A DNA stretch of 64,000 nucleotides from Glycomyces tritici (GCF_030403505.1 NZ_JAUEMJ010000001.1:1076606-1140605), one strand, 5' to 3'; counted from the stretch's first letter, positions 31,730-41,217 are shown. The notes: generated from the letters alone by a model not told the origin. Numbers and translations: made by a program.

Positions 31730-34399
31730 CTACTTCGTGGTGTCGTCGCCGACCGGGGCCGCCACCGCCACCACGCCCACGGTGAACGGGTCGTCGCCGC
31801 GTTCGAAGCGGATCACCGCGTCCTCGCCCGTGGCCACCCGGTACACGTTCACGTCGACGCCGAAGGCGTACCAGTCCGGGTTCTCCACGGCCCCGTGCGC
31901 GCGGCAGGTCGCCGGCTCGCCGAGCCCCTGCCCGCCCGCGCTCAGGCTGTCCCCGCGGCGGTACCCCGAGCCGCCCCAGAGCGTCGCCGCGACCTGGACC
32001 TCGCCGCCGTCCTCGACCTCGATCTCGGTGTCAGCCGCGCGCGGACCGTCGTAGACCGCGACCTCCGTGGCCGGCGCCCCCGGCTCCGCGTACACCACCG
32101 TGAGCGACCAGCCCGCCCAGCGCCGCTCGGCGCACTCGGCGCCGAGGTCGATCGGCCAGTGGTCGCATTCGCTGGTCGGCAGCTGGTGGTTGTCGGTCGC
32201 GACCCAGTACGCGCCGCCGTCCGACACGAGGTCGGTGACCTCGACGAACGCCTGCTTCCCGGGGCTCGTGTCCCGCATCGCCTCGGCGCTGAGCGCGGTC
32301 CAGGACCCGCCCGGCCCCGCGAGCGAGACCGCCGTCGGCAGGCCGTCCTCGACACCGGCCCAGTACAGGCCCGCCCATTGGATCTCGGCCCCCTCCGGCA
32401 CCTCGAGCACCGCCCCCGAGACGGCCTCGCCTTCGCGCCCCGCGGGCGCGGTCGCGGCCTTGTACGCCTTCATCGGCCACTGCTCGCCGCCGCCGATGCG
32501 CACCACTTCCCTGCAGCCGGGGACGGAGCAGGTCAGCCAGGTGTTCCCGGCCGCGGTGACGCCCGTGGCGTCCACGCTCGCGTACCCGACCTCGCTGCCG
32601 GCGGGCGCGATCGGCACCTGCAGCGACGTGGTGCCGCTGATGCCCGGGCCCTCCACCGCGACCTCGAACGTCTGGTAGCCGCTCACTTCCTCCCCGATGA
32701 GGATGCGCACGTTGGCCTCCGCCGGGTCGGGCATCGCCGGGATCGTGCAGCGGACGACCGCGCCGTCCTCGTCGCACGTCCAGCCGGGATCGGCGGTCTC
32801 CGAAGCGAGCGTGATGCCCGCGGGCATCGTGATGTCGAGCGTGACGCGATCAGCGGCGGCCTGCCCGTGCCGTTCGACCGGGGCCGCTTCGCCGGTACCA
32901 CTGCGTTCGAGCAGCGCCGCCTGACCGTCACCGCTGGGCGGGGACGGGGCCGCTTCGCCGTCGTTTCGCCCGACGGGGGCCGCGTAGCCGCCGCCGCGTC
33001 GTTCTGCAGCTTCTGTATCCGCTTGCGCCCCAGACGATTCGGCCGGTCGTTCATTCGCATCGGCGTCGCCCGCACCGTCTTCGCTCTCGGCCCGCTCGGT
33101 CACCGGCGCGTAGCCGCCGCCGGTGCCGCCGGGCGGTGCGAGGCGGATCGGGAGGATCGCCTCGCCGCCGGCCACGAGGCCGCTCGAGCCCAGGCCGTGC
33201 TCGATCGCGTACGCGGCCGGCTCGGCGGGCGCCTCGGACTCGTCCTCGGGTTCGGGCTGCGGATCGGCCGGGTCCTCCGGGTCGGGCTCGGGCACGTCGT
33301 CGGGCGGCGGGGGCCCGGGCGCCGTGGGCTCGGCCTCCGGGTCGTCCGCTTGGACCACCGGCTCCTCGGGGGCGGCCTGCGGCGGCTGCTCCTCCTCGCC
33401 GCTGAGCGCGACGATCGCGACGACGGCGACCACCGCCGCGGCGGTGCTGGTGGCGACGGTGCCCTTGGTGCCGAGCTGCTGCACGATCCGGCGGATCCAG
33501 TTCGCGACGGCCTTGAACGGCGTGAACAGGTACGCGAGCACGCCGCCGAACGCGATCCCCGCGGCCGAGACCGCGCCCGCCGCCAGGTACGGCGAGGCCG
33601 CGCCGCCCAGGAAGATCACGGCGATGACGCCGCGCAGGCCCGAGTTCAACTCGGTGAGTTCGGCGAACAGCAGGTTGCAGGTGACGCACGAGTCGAGGTG
33701 GTCGTCCACTTTGGTGGCGTCGCGCTCGCCGAGCTTGCCGCGCACGCGCGCGCCGATCCGGTCGACGGTCCAGCGGCACTCCTCGCGCGGGGAGTCGGCC
33801 GCGTGCTCGCTCAGGTAGTTCTGGCGCAGCTTCTCGCGCGCGCGGTAGGCGAGCGCGGAGACCCCGTTCGGGGTCATGCCGAGCATGGTGGCGATCTTGG
33901 CCGGGGAGTCCTCCTCGACCTCGGTGTGCCACAGCACCATCCGCCAGCGCTCGGGGAGCTTCCCGAAGGCGAGCGCGGCGTAGCGGCGCTCCTGGCCCTC
34001 GACGGCGGGGTCGACGTAGATCTCGCCGGAGTCGTGCGCGGTGAGGTCGTCGGTGAACTCGACCTTCTTGTCGCGGCGCACCCGGTCGTAGAAGGTGTTG
34101 CGGAGGGTCTGGAGCATGTAGGGCCGGAAGGCGAGGTCGGGGCCGCCGCCTTCGCGGAAGGTGTGGAGGAGTTTGGCGAAGGCCTCGGAGACGAGGTCGT
34201 CGGCGCCGGCGGGGTCGCGGGAGAGGACGCGGGCGAGGCGGCGCGCGGAGTGGACGTGGCGTTCGTAGAGCACGGCGTAGGCCGTGGTGTCGCCGCCGCG
34301 GGTGGCGGCGATGAGTTCGGGATCGGAGCGGGTCTCGGGGTTGTCGCCGGGGTCCGGGTCCAGGTGGCGGGGATCGCCGGCGGGGACGGTCTCGGGCAT
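31730..34399 (-). CDS. ECF sigma factor fused to anti-sigma zinc finger, TM and extracellular domains
   Basis: One 889-residue reading frame. Residues 26-110 are sigma region 2 (DDLVSEAFAKLLHTF, FRPYMLQTLRNTFYDRVRR) and 140-195 are region 4 (LPERWRMVLWHTEVEEDSPAKIATMLGMT, then YRAREKLRQNYL). Residues 205-250 hold an anti-sigma zinc finger with Cys208, His234, Cys238 and Cys241 (Hx3Cx2C). Two hydrophobic segments follow (about 256-295 and 313-333), then a Pro/Glu-rich spacer and a large outside part: a beta domain (about 540-640) and a DUF3344-like domain (IQWAGLYWAG, GWSLTVVY). It should be a membrane-tethered sigma factor that must be released, perhaps by proteolysis, to reach promoters. C-terminally extended ECF groups are known; the outer domain here is less usual. 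Confidence 0.88.
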   Translation of the reverse strand: MPETVPAGDPRHLDPDPGDNPETRSDPELIAATRGGDTTAYAVLYERHVHSARRLARVLSRDPAGADDLVSEAFAKLLHTFREGGGPDLAFRPYMLQTLRNTFYDRVRRDKKVEFTDDLTAHDSGEIYVDPAVEGQERRYAALAFGKLPERWRMVLWHTEVEEDSPAKIATMLGMTPNGVSALAYRAREKLRQNYLSEHAADSPREECRWTVDRIGARVRGKLGERDATKVDDHLDSCVTCNLLFAELTELNSGLRGVIAVIFLGGAASPYLAAGAVSAAGIAFGGVLAYLFTPFKAVANWIRRIVQQLGTKGTVATSTAAAVVAVVAIVALSGEEEQPPQAAPEEPVVQADDPEAEPTAPGPPPPDDVPEPDPEDPADPQPEPEDESEAPAEPAAYAIEHGLGSSGLVAGGEAILPIRLAPPGGTGGGYAPVTERAESEDGAGDADANERPAESSGAQADTEAAERRGGGYAAPVGRNDGEAAPSPPSGDGQAALLERSGTGEAAPVERHGQAAADRVTLDITMPAGITLASETADPGWTCDEDGAVVRCTIPAMPDPAEANVRILIGEEVSGYQTFEVAVEGPGISGTTSLQVPIAPAGSEVGYASVDATGVTAAGNTWLTCSVPGCREVVRIGGGEQWPMKAYKAATAPAGREGEAVSGAVLEVPEGAEIQWAGLYWAGVEDGLPTAVSLAGPGGSWTALSAEAMRDTSPGKQAFVEVTDLVSDGGAYWVATDNHQLPTSECDHWPIDLGAECAERRWAGWSLTVVYAEPGAPATEVAVYDGPRAADTEIEVEDGGEVQVAATLWGGSGYRRGDSLSAGGQGLGEPATCRAHGAVENPDWYAFGVDVNVYRVATGEDAVIRFERGDDPFTVGVVAVAAPVGDDTTK

Positions 34400-34778
34400 C
34401 GTTCGCCGGTGCTCCTTCCAGGTTGCGCCGAGCTCGTACGATCGGGGGGCTCGGGTGTCTGCTCGCGGGCGGGGACTTCACTGCCGAGTGGGAGGTGTAC
34501 TCGCCGTCCCCCTTTGCGAGCCTTCCTTGACTTAACGATCGAGTACGTCTCGAGTTGCGCCCGTTCAGCCGTTCGGGCAGGCTTCCGGCGAACTGGACAT
34601 TGCAGTGAGTTTAGGGCAAAAACCCGTCATAACCATGGATTGTGATGTGATTGTGACCAGGTGTGATCGTATTGGGACTTCCCGTCCTGGTTCCAGGCAA
34701 CTGTCGGAATTACGTCAGGCCATTGCGTACAGTTTGCTAACGCATTCCCGGCCGACTTCGACGCAAGGGAGGTGAACG
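34400..34778. other. gene-free divergent promoter region between sigma fusion and SepX-like gene
   Basis: 379 bases without a gene. The stretch 34560-34760 is AT-rich compared with the rest. It contains an inverted repeat TCGAG-N5-CTCGA (34539-34553) and repeated GTGA words (34640-34670). On the plus strand an ECF-like pair, GGAAT then CGTA 15 bases later, lies near 34706-34730, upstream of the gene at 34779. On the minus strand a GGAAC element occurs near 34690. I regard these as candidate promoter elements only. Confidence 0.4.
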
Positions 34779-35609
34779 ATGCCCGCGTCCGTCCTACTCG
34801 CACTCCTCGCCGCCACCGCCCTGCTGGCCCTCACCCCGGCCCTGGTGCGCCGCTACGACCCTGATGAGCGCATGATCGCCGACCGGGCCTCGTCCGACGC
34901 CCGCGTCCTCGACCGCGAAGGCCACCGCCCCACCCGGCCCGCCTCCCACGACACCGCCGAGCTCGAACTCCAGCACGCCGGGAGCCCGTCCGGGCAGGAC
35001 GACTCCCTCGACGAACTCCTCGACGGCCAAGACCTTCCGGCGCAATCGAACTCACGCGGGTGGGAGCGGCGCGGCACGCGCCGCGGCGACTCGGTACGGT
35101 TGAAGGCCGACGAGTCGTACACCGGCGAGGACCCCGAGATGCACGAGCAGGCCAGGCTCCGGCGGATGCGCGCCGAATGGTGGCGGCGGCGCCACCGCCG
35201 CATTCTCTACGTGCTCATCGCACTGACCGTGCTCGAACTCGCCGGCGTCGCCATCGCCGGCCCCGGCTTCTGGGTCGGCGCGGGCCTCTCCACGGTCGCC
35301 CTCGGCGGCTACGTCTACTTCCTGCGCGAGCGCGCCAAGCGCCGGCGCCGGGCGGGCCGCCGGCCCAAGGCCATGATCACGGCCGAGCCCGAGCACGACG
35401 AGGTCGGCCCGCCCACCTACGTGCCCGAGCAGCCCGACGGGGACGAGGACGACGACGAGGAGCTCGGCCCCCGCGAGTCGTTCCTGTTCGAGAACGGCTC
35501 GCTCGACGAGGAGGCCCCGCCGCCGCCGCGCCCCGACCCGCGCCGTCCCGACGGCCCCGCGGGCGTGCGCGGGCGCTCCTACGAGGCGCCGGCGAAGCTC
35601 GAGCGCTGA
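34779..35609 (+). CDS. SepX/GlpR-like membrane protein
   Basis: 276 residues with the layout of the actinobacterial divisome protein SepX (GlpR): an N-terminal helix (VLLALLAATALLALTPALVRRYDP), a hydrophilic region, a basic segment (RMRAEWWRRRHRR), a pair of central helices (ILYVLIALTVLELAGVAIAGPGFWVGAGLSTVALGGYVYFL) and an acidic/Pro-rich cytoplasmic tail. SepX links membrane and FtsZ in Streptomyces septation. The assignment rests on architecture, not strong sequence identity. The ATG has GGGAGGTG just upstream. Confidence 0.6.
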   Translation: MPASVLLALLAATALLALTPALVRRYDPDERMIADRASSDARVLDREGHRPTRPASHDTAELELQHAGSPSGQDDSLDELLDGQDLPAQSNSRGWERRGTRRGDSVRLKADESYTGEDPEMHEQARLRRMRAEWWRRRHRRILYVLIALTVLELAGVAIAGPGFWVGAGLSTVALGGYVYFLRERAKRRRRAGRRPKAMITAEPEHDEVGPPTYVPEQPDGDEDDDEELGPRESFLFENGSLDEEAPPPPRPDPRRPDGPAGVRGRSYEAPAKLER

Positions 35610-35650
35610 CGCCGCGCCGCTCATGAAGCAGCGCACACCGGGCCTGCCGC

Positions 35651-35656
35651 TAAACT
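35651..35656 (+). promoter_or_regulatory. -10 box for trmB
   Basis: TAAACT lies nine bases before the ATG at 35666, leaving a leader of at most three bases. Confidence 0.35.
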
Positions 35657-35665
35657 TGCCCGGTT

Positions 35666-36355
35666 ATGCCTGATGAGGAATCGCAGCACCGCCACATCCT
35701 GACGTTCAACTTCCGTCAAGGACGCAACAAGCCCCGCCACGACGAGGCCTTCGCGCGCCTGTGGCCGCGCTATGGCCTGGACTGGGAGCCGGACGAGGGC
35801 CGCATCGACTTCGCGAAGCTGTTCGGCCGCACCGCGCCCGTGATCCTCGAGATCGGCTCGGGCAACGGCGAGGCCGCCGCCGCGATGGGCGACGCCGACC
35901 GGGACCGCGACCTCCTCGCCGTCGAGGTCTACCCGCAGGGCATCGCCGACCTCATGGACCGCGCCGAAGCGCGCGGCCTCACGAACCTGCGGATCTACCA
36001 GGGCGACGCCCTGCCGCTGCTGTGGAAGGGCATCGCGCCCGGGTCGCTCGACGAGATCCGGGTGTACTTCCCCGACCCGTGGCCGAAGAAGCGCCACCAC
36101 AAGCGCCGCATCATCCAGGCCGAGCACGTGAAGACGATGGCAGGGCTCCTGCGCCCCGGCGGGGTCCTCCACTGCGCGACGGACATCGCGGACTACGCGG
36201 AGCAGATGCTCGAGGTCCTCACGGCGGACGAGGCCTTCGCGAACACCGCCGAGGGCTACGCCCCGCGCCCCGATCACCGCCCGGTCACGAAGTTCGAGCG
36301 CCGCGGTGTGAAGGCCGACCGCGAGATCTTCGACCTGATCTTCACCAAGCGCTGA
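35666..36355 (+). CDS. trmB: tRNA (guanosine(46)-N7)-methyltransferase
   Basis: 229 residues. TrmB methylates N7 of G46 in the tRNA variable loop with SAM. Signature parts are FRQGRNKPRHDEAF, the SAM motif ILEIGSGNGEAAAAM, YQGDALPLLW, the catalytic VYFPDPWPKKRHHKRRIIQ and the C-terminal TKFERRGVK. The length is usual. It is a single cytoplasmic gene, convergent with dgt. Confidence 0.95.
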   Translation: MPDEESQHRHILTFNFRQGRNKPRHDEAFARLWPRYGLDWEPDEGRIDFAKLFGRTAPVILEIGSGNGEAAAAMGDADRDRDLLAVEVYPQGIADLMDRAEARGLTNLRIYQGDALPLLWKGIAPGSLDEIRVYFPDPWPKKRHHKRRIIQAEHVKTMAGLLRPGGVLHCATDIADYAEQMLEVLTADEAFANTAEGYAPRPDHRPVTKFERRGVKADREIFDLIFTKR

Positions 36356-36487
36356 GAGGGGTACCTCGTCTGCGTGACCGCGGTCCGCCATGACCTCACG
36401 GTGCTCCGCGTCGGCGAGGACTTCCGCGCCGCGGCATCGGTGATGCCAGTGCTGCGCGAACGGGATGCTCGCTTGCTCGGCTGAGCC

Positions 36488-37729
36488 TCAGGCCGTGAGG
36501 CGCTGGTGCCAGGCCGCTGCTGAGGCATCGGTGAGGGAGGCGACCTGGTCGATGGCGACGCGGAGTCGTGCGGTGTCGTCCGAGGCCCGGTTCCAGAGTT
36601 CGGCGAACATCGGTTCCATGGCGTCCGCGCCGCGGTCGCAGAGCAGGGCGACGAGGTCCTGGAGGATCTCGCGCTGGCGGGTGTACCAGGTCTCGTCGCT
36701 GCGGGGCTGCATCACGTAGCACCAGGCGATGCCTTTGAGCAGGGCGCATTGGACGCGTTCGCGTTCGGGGACGACGAGGTCGGCGTCGTAGCGGCGGAAC
36801 CGGCCGTCGCCGAACCGCTCCCTGGTGGCCTTGGCGGCGGCGTTCACGAAGCGGCCCACCATGGTCGAGGTGAAGTTCTTGACCGCGACCATGGCGCCGA
36901 ACGAGCCGTCGTAGTCGTGGATGCCGGCCAGGACGGGGTCCGCCAGCAGGTCGCGGAGCGCTTCGCCGAGGGCCGCGGGCGACTCGTCGGAGTAGCGGCC
37001 CGCGACGGCGTCGCAGACCCGGGCCTGCTCGTCGGTGTCGCGCATGAGCTTCGCGAGGTTGATGTAGCCGCCGTGGAGGCCGTCCTCGACGTCGTGCACG
37101 GAGTAGGCGACGTCGTCGGACCAGTCCATGACCTGGGCCTCAAGGCATTTGACGCCTTCGGGGGCGCCGTCGCGGAGCCATTCGAAGACGTGCCGGTCGT
37201 CCTCGTAGACGCCGAACTTCCGCACGCCCTCGCGGGCGGTCCACGGGTACTTGCAGGTCGCGTCGAGCGAAGCGCGCGTGAGGTTCAGGCCCACGGAGCG
37301 GCCCTCGCCGTCGAGCACCTTCGCCTCCAGGCGGGCGAGGACGCGGAGGGTCTGGGCGTTGCCCTCGAAGCCGCCGCAGGGACCGGCGACCTCGTGGAGG
37401 GCGTCTTCGCCGTTGTGCCCGAAGGGCGGGTGGCCGAGGTCGTGGGCGAGCCCGGCGACGTCGACGACGTCGGAGTCGCAGCCGAGGTCCTGGCCCATCT
37501 CGCGGGAGATCTGGGCGACTTCGAGGGAGTGGGTGAGGCGGGTGCGCAGGAAGTCGTCGGTGCCGGCCGTGTGGACCTGGGTCTTGTCGGCGAGGCGCCG
37601 GAACCCGGCCGAGTGGAGGATGCGGGCGCGGTCGCGCTGGAACGGGGTGCGGACCGAGTCGGGCTCTGCGACCAGCCGCTCCTCGGCGGGCCGGCGCGCC
37701 TGGTGGGTACGGAGAACGGGATCGGTCAC
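36488..37729 (-). CDS. dgt: deoxyguanosinetriphosphate triphosphohydrolase-like protein
   Basis: 413 residues of the HD-domain dNTPase family (dgt type 2), which cleaves dNTPs to deoxynucleoside and triphosphate. The metal site is H...HD...D: TRLTHSLEVAQ, AGLAHDLGHPPFGHNGE and SDDVAYSVHDVEDGL. The N-terminus FQRDRARILHSAGFRRLADKTQV is diagnostic. In actinomycetes it commonly precedes dnaG, but here its neighbour is a DUF3352 gene in the same direction. The GTG start is supported by a TACGCT box seven bases upstream. Confidence 0.93.
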   Translation of the reverse strand: MTDPVLRTHQARRPAEERLVAEPDSVRTPFQRDRARILHSAGFRRLADKTQVHTAGTDDFLRTRLTHSLEVAQISREMGQDLGCDSDVVDVAGLAHDLGHPPFGHNGEDALHEVAGPCGGFEGNAQTLRVLARLEAKVLDGEGRSVGLNLTRASLDATCKYPWTAREGVRKFGVYEDDRHVFEWLRDGAPEGVKCLEAQVMDWSDDVAYSVHDVEDGLHGGYINLAKLMRDTDEQARVCDAVAGRYSDESPAALGEALRDLLADPVLAGIHDYDGSFGAMVAVKNFTSTMVGRFVNAAAKATRERFGDGRFRRYDADLVVPERERVQCALLKGIAWCYVMQPRSDETWYTRQREILQDLVALLCDRGADAMEPMFAELWNRASDDTARLRVAIDQVASLTDASAAAWHQRLTA

Positions 37730-37736
37730 GCCATCG

Positions 37737-37742
37737 AGCGTA
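37737..37742 (-). promoter_or_regulatory. -10 box, leaderless promoter for dgt
   Basis: TACGCT on the minus strand lies seven bases before the GTG at 37729. Confidence 0.45.
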
Positions 37743-37768
37743 GCGCGGCCGATCCCGTTCGACAGTCG

Positions 37769-39565
37769 TTAATCCTTCAGGTAGAGGCGCATGACGCCGG
37801 TGCCGTCGCCGTCCTCGGCGCCGTGGGCCCACGCGAAGGCCGAGAGCGGTTCGAGGCCGGCGAAGTCGTCGGGGTACTCCTCGGCGGCGCGGCCGAGGTC
37901 GACCCAGGCGACGACGGAGCACTTGCCGGGGGTGTTCGCGGCGAAGTCGCTGAAGCGGTCGTCTTCGGCGAGCGTGCCTTCGGCGGTGGCCGGACCGGCG
38001 TAGCTCAGTTCCGAGCCGTCCACTTCGATGCCTTCGGGGAGGGGCTCGCCCTCGCTCCAGGTCGTGATGAGTTCCTGGAGTTCCTGGGCGCGCTCCTCGG
38101 CGAGGTGGGCGGCGAAGTGGAGCGAGTCGGGGTCGATGTCGTCGTCGTTGCTGAAGTTCCCGCCGCCGCTGAGGGTGGCGCCGGCCAGGAGGCCGGTGAG
38201 GTCGTTCACGGTGGATTCGACCTCGCCGAAGTCGGGGCCGTAGGACTCCTCGACGTAGGGGTCGTCCTCGGTGCCGGCGGCCCAGAAGCGGGACTCGAGC
38301 TCGGCGTAGCGCGCCTCGTCCTCGGGGGCGAGCGTGTCGGCCCAGAACTGGGCGTCGAGCTCCAGGTACTCGGCGTACTCCTCGGCGGTGAGCGGGGCTT
38401 CGACCGGTTCCGACGCGGCGGCGTCGACGCCGTAGAAGTCCTCGAAGAAGCCGAGCCAGGTCTTGGTGACCTCGTCGATGTTCTCGGGGACGTAGGCGGA
38501 GACGGCGATGTCGGAGGCGGGCAGGTCGCCCGTGGACTCGACGAGCCCGTCGGTGCCGGTCCACAGGTGGTCGGCGTCGCCGAACATCCGGTAGGTGAGC
38601 TGGAAGCCCTGGTCGAAGGCGGAGAAGCCGTAGATGAGGTGCCCGGAGTAGAGGTCCTTGACGGCCTCGCTCTCGGTGCCGTAGGTCATCTCGGCGAGGT
38701 CGCCGACGGCCTCCATGTCGACCCAGTGGACGAGGAGCTGGTCCTCGTCGAGCCAGGCGCGGGCCTCGCTGTACTGGTCGGACTCGGCGAGCGGCTGGTC
38801 GGAGGCCTCGGTCTCGGCGGCGGCGAGCGCGTCGGCGGCGCCGGTCTCGCCGATGACGACGAGGACGTGGTCGTCCTCGACGGTGTAGGCGAACTGCTCC
38901 TCGGTGGTGCCGGCGGCGGTGCGGATCTGGGCCATGCCGTCTTCGGCGGCCTCGGCGTCGGTGCTGGCGAGGCTCAGGACGGCGAAGGTCTGGTCGTCGT
39001 GCTCCCAGGTGGCGAGGCCGTGGCGGCGCCCGAGCCAGGAGTTGATGTCCTCGTCGGCGTCGACGCCTTCGATGCCGGACTCGTCGATGAAGCCGTCGAT
39101 GAGCTCGTTCGTGTCGTCGTACTCCTCGAGGTCCTCGAACTTCTGGAGGTGCTCGAGGAGCTTCGGGGTCTGGTCGAAGGAGGGGTCGAGGTTGAGCTCG
39201 ACGTACATGGTCGCGGTGGCGGGGAAGCTCTCGGCCGGGTCGGGGCCCTGGTTCAGGACGAACTTGAAGAGGACGACCGCGCCGACGGCGGCGAGGAGCA
39301 CGACGGAGAGGATCGCGGCGACGGCGACCTTGGGGCCGCGCCCGCGCGGGTTCCCGCCCTGCACCGGGACCGGTGCGTACGCGCCGGGCGGGACGTAGGC
39401 CCCGGGCGGCTGCTGCGGCACGCCCTGCTCCACATAGGGCTGGGGCTGCTGCGGCTGGTAGGCCCCGGGCGGGGGCTGGTACGCGCCCGGCGGCGGCCCG
39501 TAAGCGCCCGGAGGCGGCTGGTTGGGGTCGCCGGGGTACGGCTGGGGGCTGGCATCGCTCGACAT
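37769..39565 (-). CDS. DUF3352 domain-containing membrane protein
   Basis: 598 residues. The first 70 are a cytoplasmic Pro/Gly/Tyr-rich tract with repeated PPGAYQP units. One transmembrane helix follows (VAVAAILSVVLLAAVGAVVLF), and the rest is a large acidic extracellular DUF3352 domain beginning ESFPATATMYVELNLDPS. DUF3352 function is unknown; the layout suggests an envelope-stress or surface protein. A TAGCGT box six bases before the ATG indicates a leaderless transcript. Confidence 0.88.
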   Translation of the reverse strand: MSSDASPQPYPGDPNQPPPGAYGPPPGAYQPPPGAYQPQQPQPYVEQGVPQQPPGAYVPPGAYAPVPVQGGNPRGRGPKVAVAAILSVVLLAAVGAVVLFKFVLNQGPDPAESFPATATMYVELNLDPSFDQTPKLLEHLQKFEDLEEYDDTNELIDGFIDESGIEGVDADEDINSWLGRRHGLATWEHDDQTFAVLSLASTDAEAAEDGMAQIRTAAGTTEEQFAYTVEDDHVLVVIGETGAADALAAAETEASDQPLAESDQYSEARAWLDEDQLLVHWVDMEAVGDLAEMTYGTESEAVKDLYSGHLIYGFSAFDQGFQLTYRMFGDADHLWTGTDGLVESTGDLPASDIAVSAYVPENIDEVTKTWLGFFEDFYGVDAAASEPVEAPLTAEEYAEYLELDAQFWADTLAPEDEARYAELESRFWAAGTEDDPYVEESYGPDFGEVESTVNDLTGLLAGATLSGGGNFSNDDDIDPDSLHFAAHLAEERAQELQELITTWSEGEPLPEGIEVDGSELSYAGPATAEGTLAEDDRFSDFAANTPGKCSVVAWVDLGRAAEEYPDDFAGLEPLSAFAWAHGAEDGDGTGVMRLYLKD

Positions 39566-39571
39566 CCTTCG

Positions 39572-39577
39572 ACGCTA
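39572..39577 (-). promoter_or_regulatory. -10 box, leaderless promoter for the DUF3352 gene
   Basis: TAGCGT on the minus strand lies six bases before the ATG at 39565. Confidence 0.45.
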
Positions 39578-39634
39578 CGGCCCTTGTGCAACAACCGAAT
39601 CCCGGGAACGTGCCAAATGCGGCTCGGTGGGCGG

Positions 39635-40393
39635 TCAGAACTCGTAGACCTGGCCGGGGCGCACGACCTCGACCGGTCCGGTGTAGGCGGCGCGGGCCTC
39701 GGCGAGGGTCTGGTCCTTGGAGTTCCAGGGCTCGACGAGGTGGGTGAGGAGCAGGCGGGCGGCCCCGGACTTCGTGGCGTACTCCCCCGCTTCCTTCCCG
39801 GTGAGGTGCACGTCCTTCGGGTTCTCGCGGCCCTCCAGGTAGGAGGCTTCGGCGAGGAGCACGTCGCAATGGGTGGCGAGCGCTTCGAGCGCCTGGCACG
39901 GACCGGAGTCGGAGGTGTACGCCAGGGAGGACCCGGCGTGCTCGACGCGGAGGCCGTAGGTCTCCACGGGGTGCGCGACGCGGTCGACGGTGACGGTGAG
40001 CGGGCCGAGGTCGAACGTGCCGGACTGGAGCTCGCGGAAGTCGTAGACGTCGCGCATGTTCGGGCTGCACAGCTCGCCCTGGCCGCCGTAGGCGGCGACG
40101 ATGCGGTCGGCGACGCCGGTGGGGCCGTAGAGCGGCAGCGGGTGCTTCGGCGCGTCGGAGGCGTAGCGGCGCATGACGGCGTACGCGCAGGCGTCGAAGA
40201 AGTGGTCGGCGTGCAGGTGGGTGACGATGACCGCGTCGATCAGGTGCGGGTCGAGGTGCTTCTGCAGCTCACCGAGGGATCCGGTGCCGAAGTCGATGAG
40301 CAGTCGGTAGCCGCCCGCTTCGACCAGGTAGGCCGAGCAGGGGGTGTCGGGTGCCGGGAACGAGCCGGCGCAGCCGATAACCGTCAGTTTCAT
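39635..40393 (-). CDS. MBL-fold metallo-hydrolase (Rv1339-like)
   Basis: 252 residues of the metallo-beta-lactamase/RNase Z-like fold. The metal site is THLHADHFFD with further ligands in VAHPVETYGLRVEH, YTSDSG, LLAEASY and LLTHLVEP. It starts six bases after the murI stop. The same murI-MBL order in Mycobacterium tuberculosis holds Rv1339, reported as an atypical cyclic-nucleotide phosphodiesterase, so that activity is a reasonable guess. The sequence itself shows only the hydrolase fold. Confidence 0.88.
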   Translation of the reverse strand: MKLTVIGCAGSFPAPDTPCSAYLVEAGGYRLLIDFGTGSLGELQKHLDPHLIDAVIVTHLHADHFFDACAYAVMRRYASDAPKHPLPLYGPTGVADRIVAAYGGQGELCSPNMRDVYDFRELQSGTFDLGPLTVTVDRVAHPVETYGLRVEHAGSSLAYTSDSGPCQALEALATHCDVLLAEASYLEGRENPKDVHLTGKEAGEYATKSGAARLLLTHLVEPWNSKDQTLAEARAAYTGPVEVVRPGQVYEF

Positions 40394-40399
40394 GGCAGA

Positions 40400-41203
40400 T
40401 CACACCTTGTCCAGTACGGCCGCCGCCGCGTTCGGGAACAGGTTCCCCAGGAACCGCCGCGCGGTCCTGGTGAAGGCCTCCGGGTCGCCGGTCGCGAGGA
40501 ACCGGTGCTCGGGGGTGTCGGTGCGGGCGGCCAGGAGGTCGTGGTCGGTGAGCACGCGGTAGAGTTCGCGCGCGCTCTCGCTCGCGGAGTTCACCAGTGT
40601 CACGTCCTCTCCCATCACCAGTCCTATGAGTCCCGACAGCAGCGGATAGTGGGTGCAGCCCAACACGACAGTGTCGACGTCCGACTGCTGTAGCGGCTCA
40701 AGGTACCCCTGGGCGAGGCCCAGGAGCTGTCGGCCGGTTGTCACACCGCGTTCCACGAAATCCACGAACGCCGGGCAGGCCACTGCGGTCGCCTTGACGT
40801 CCGGGACGGCGTTGAACGCGTCCAGGTACGCACCCGAGGAGATCGTCGAAACCGTCCCGATGACCCCGACCCGGCCGGTGCGCGTCGTGGCGACGGCGCG
40901 GCGGACGGCGGGCCGGATGACCTCGACGACGGGAATGTCGTAGCGGTCTCGGATGTCGGCCAGGCTCGCGGCCGAAGCGGAGTTGCAGGCGATCACGAGC
41001 GCCTTGACCTCCTGTTCGACCAGGTGGTCGCAGACGTCGAGTGAAAGCTTGCGGACCTCGGCGATGGGCCTGGGACCGTACGGGACGTGGGCGGTGTCGC
41101 CGACGTAGACCAGTTGCTCGGCGGGCAGCAGTTCGCTGATCGATCGGGCGACGGTCAGGCCTCCGACACCGGAGTCGAAGATCCCGATGGGCGCGTCGTT
41201 CAT
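40400..41203 (-). CDS. murI: glutamate racemase
   Basis: 267 residues. MurI makes D-glutamate for peptidoglycan from L-glutamate without cofactor. The two catalytic cysteines are in [12 protein letters not shown] and [11 protein letters not shown]. Other diagnostic parts are [27 protein letters not shown] and [12 protein letters not shown]. It is the first gene of a murI-MBL operon on the minus strand. A TACGCT box eight bases before the ATG suggests a leader of about one base. Confidence 0.96.
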   Translation of the reverse strand: MNDAPIGIFDSGVGGLTVARSISELLPAEQLVYVGDTAHVPYGPRPIAEVRKLSLDVCDHLVEQEVKALVIACNSASAASLADIRDRYDIPVVEVIRPAVRRAVATTRTGRVGVIGTVSTISSGAYLDAFNAVPDVKATAVACPAFVDFVERGVTTGRQLLGLAQGYLEPLQQSDVDTVVLGCTHYPLLSGLIGLVMGEDVTLVNSASESARELYRVLTDHDLLAARTDTPEHRFLATGDPEAFTRTARRFLGNLFPNAAAAVLDKV

Positions 41204-41211
41204 GGGCTACG

Positions 41212-41217
41212 AGCGTA
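41212..41217 (-). promoter_or_regulatory. -10 box for murI
   Basis: TACGCT on the minus strand lies eight bases before the ATG at 41203. Confidence 0.4.

Noticed and set aside
36749..40693. Very long plus-strand open frame across dgt, DUF3352 and the MBL gene
   Set aside because: It is antisense to three well-supported genes, and the translation is low-complexity Gly/Val/Glu typical of antisense frames in this DNA.
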